64,000 nt of DNA from Nitrospira sp. (GTDB lineage: Bacteria > Nitrospirota > Nitrospiria > Nitrospirales > Nitrospiraceae): positions 62,001 through 126,000 of the forward strand of contig JALDRG010000004.1 in the NCBI GenBank assembly GCA_031315995.1, in the 5' to 3' direction. A program made the position numbers and the translations under genes. How positions within the stretch are numbered: the first letter of the stretch is position 1; the number at the start of each line of letters is the position of its first letter. Under the pieces are notes generated by a model. It saw only the letters and a program-made list of their open reading frames with translations. It made no database searches and was not told the DNA's origin. Shown one piece after another: positions 62,751 through 64,000 of this stretch.

Positions 62751-64000
62751 TGTTGGTGATGAGTATTCTCTTTGCTGGGGTTCCGCCAATAGCTTGCGTC
62801 CGGCAATCCCTTGGATTGAATGGTAAACGTGCCGGCCTCCAGCGTAAGCCACTTCTTTGGCGTACAGCAGGACCCGTCCGGCAAGAGGTCCCACGATCCA
62901 CGGCGGACCACGAGCGGCCCCGACGTCAAATCCGGATTGAACTCGCCAAGCTTGCCGACTCCATACGAATGACGGTGGGGAACGCGAACTTTGATTTCAT
63001 TGTCCGTCCAGGACTGCACAATCGCGCCGACTCCATTGAACAATACTTCGGTGCGTGACACATTCTCCCCCAACTCCGGAGCAGTCCTGGCGTAGACACT
63101 GTCCGTGATGAGCTTGCTTGCCTCGGCCGTCTTCAGAAACGTACCGAACCCGCTTCCCTTGATCGTGACCACCTCATCCAATCCCCCCGTGATCGGACTG
63201 TAGGAATCGATCCTCGGAGTGACCAGCGTAAACATGCCGACCTCGGTTTCAAGCACTTGCTTGTCGGCACAACAGGTTCCATCCGGCTTCGGGGAATTGG
63301 CCGCGCGCTTCACCACCACCGGACCGCTTTTTGCGCTAAAGGGCACCCAGACGTCAATCCGGTCGTTGCCCCATCGGTACACGATCGCTTGTGCCCCACC
63401 GATCTCGACGGTATTTCCACTCAATGAAAAATCAAGGAAGTTATACGGAGTTGCTCCGGCCTCGGAGTAAAAGCCGAAATTCTCTCCGGTAATCTTCAAT
63501 AACGTTCCGATCGGAGCCTGAGACGGGGTGAGACCCGTCGCCTTGGGCGTCCGCACGGTATAGGTCCCAACCGTGCGCGCTTGGCCGTTTCGCGTCATCA
63601 CGACGGGGCCATCCTGCGCATCCAACGGCACATGGACCACGATGGCCGTATCGGTCCATTGCGAGATCGTTGCCGGATGCCCGCCGAAGGAGACACGATC
63701 ATCAGGGTTTCTCGTCGCCCCGAACCCTTTGCCAAACAATACCACTTTGGTTCCCACCGGACCACTCACCGGATCGACACGCACCGAGGCCAACACCCGC
63801 ACCGGCAAGCTATTGCTCACCACCTGCTGGACCGGCGCACAGCAGGAGCCATCAGGCAGCGGGTCGGACGAGGCCATGCGCACCACGACATCCCCCGTCT
63901 GCACATTGGCCGGAAGTTCGACCTCGATCTTGTCGTCACGCCACTTACGCACGCGAACGGTCACGTCGCCGATCGCCACGCTGTTGACCCCGAAAATGGT
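62747..64000 (-). CDS. IPT/TIG-domain surface protein, 5' partial
   Basis: The coding frame remains open to the window edge (reading TIFGVNSVAIGDVTVRV), so the GTG at 63979 is not the start and the N-terminus lies outside. At least four IPT/TIG immunoglobulin-like repeats are seen, such as VDPVSGPVGTKVVLFGKGFG, LTPSQAPIGTLLKITGENFG and YSPITGGLDEVVTIKGSGFG. Three repeats carry a PDG(S/T)CC insert (LPDGSCC, KPDGTCC, LPDGSCC), suggesting disulfides outside the cytosol. The stop is overlapped by the YCF48-like gene start, so the two are co-translated and probably act together. Confidence 0.85.
   Translation of the reverse strand, partial: TIFGVNSVAIGDVTVRVRKWRDDKIEVELPANVQTGDVVVRMASSDPLPDGSCCAPVQQVVSNSLPVRVLASVRVDPVSGPVGTKVVLFGKGFGATRNPDDRVSFGGHPATISQWTDTAIVVHVPLDAQDGPVVMTRNGQARTVGTYTVRTPKATGLTPSQAPIGTLLKITGENFGFYSEAGATPYNFLDFSLSGNTVEIGGAQAIVYRWGNDRIDVWVPFSAKSGPVVVKRAANSPKPDGTCCADKQVLETEVGMFTLVTPRIDSYSPITGGLDEVVTIKGSGFGTFLKTAEASKLITDSVYARTAPELGENVSRTEVLFNGVGAIVQSWTDNEIKVRVPHRHSYGVGKLGEFNPDLTSGPLVVRRGSWDLLPDGSCCTPKKWLTLEAGTFTIQSKGLPDASYWRNPSKENTHHQQ

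Noticed and set aside
62751..62894. N-terminal extension of the YCF48-like protein
   Set aside because: It overlaps the IPT/TIG coding region and hides an obvious signal peptide; the ATGA junction marks the true start.

Overview
The window reads as chromosomal DNA of a GC-rich, Gram-negative bacterium. Evidence for this is an RND metal efflux system, lipoproteins and periplasmic proteins, and a non-ribosomal peptide cluster with a PvdE-type exporter. Gene content and style (HDOD protein, orphan SagB-like oxidoreductase, small TPR proteins, YCF48-like propeller, MtfA-like peptidase) fit Nitrospira or a relative in Nitrospirota. This is an inference: no nxr, amo or rRNA gene is in the window to settle it. 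About fifty protein genes and one tRNA gene are present. Both end genes are cut by the window edges.

Region 1-9.7 kb holds a CusB/CzcB-CusA/CzcA efflux pair, a CheY-like regulator, a VanZ-like protein, a glycine-zipper lipoprotein, an unknown protein, a tandem SagB-type nitroreductase and PssA. Region 9.7-18.6 kb holds a histidine kinase, a secreted beta-propeller, a dicarboxylate/glutamate symporter, a DUF445 membrane protein, a hydrolase plus unknown-protein pair, and an M90-type peptidase with a SEC-C tail. Region 18.6-25.6 kb contains degenerate intergenic repeats around a duplicated His-rich periplasmic protein and a YugP-like peptidase, then zwf, a DUF2892 protein, a 60-residue ORF, an HDOD protein and a thioredoxin-fold protein.

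Region 25.8-31.4 kb has four small TPR or hypothetical genes, a glycosyltransferase-like gene, an ECF sigma factor coupled to its anti-sigma factor, and tadA. Region 31.4-43.3 kb is the most unusual part. It is a compact minus-strand biosynthetic locus with a 3137-residue NRPS (FAAL-ACP-C-A-PCP-C-A-PCP-TE), a cyclic-peptide-type ABC exporter and a 4'-phosphopantetheinyl transferase. Read by eye, the second adenylation domain is glycine-like, the first looks suited to a basic amino acid, and the thioesterase has Cys in place of the nucleophilic Ser. The predicted product is an N-acylated dipeptide, acyl-X-Gly or a cyclised form.

Next to the NRPS lie tRNA-Ser(CGA) and a 175-bp segment bounded by a second copy of the tRNA 3' end. 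Region 44-51.6 kb carries a Cas4-like/DEDD DUF2779 nuclease, a MATE pump, a PanE-molybdopterin-domain fusion, a sirtuin, a HAD protein, a response regulator with a long helical tail, and a 39-residue basic protein. Region 51.7-61.7 kb is housekeeping: valS-nadC-birA-coaX and grpE-dnaK-dnaJ-rsmE. The end (61.8-64 kb) has a YCF48-like propeller translationally coupled to an IPT/TIG protein that runs off the window.
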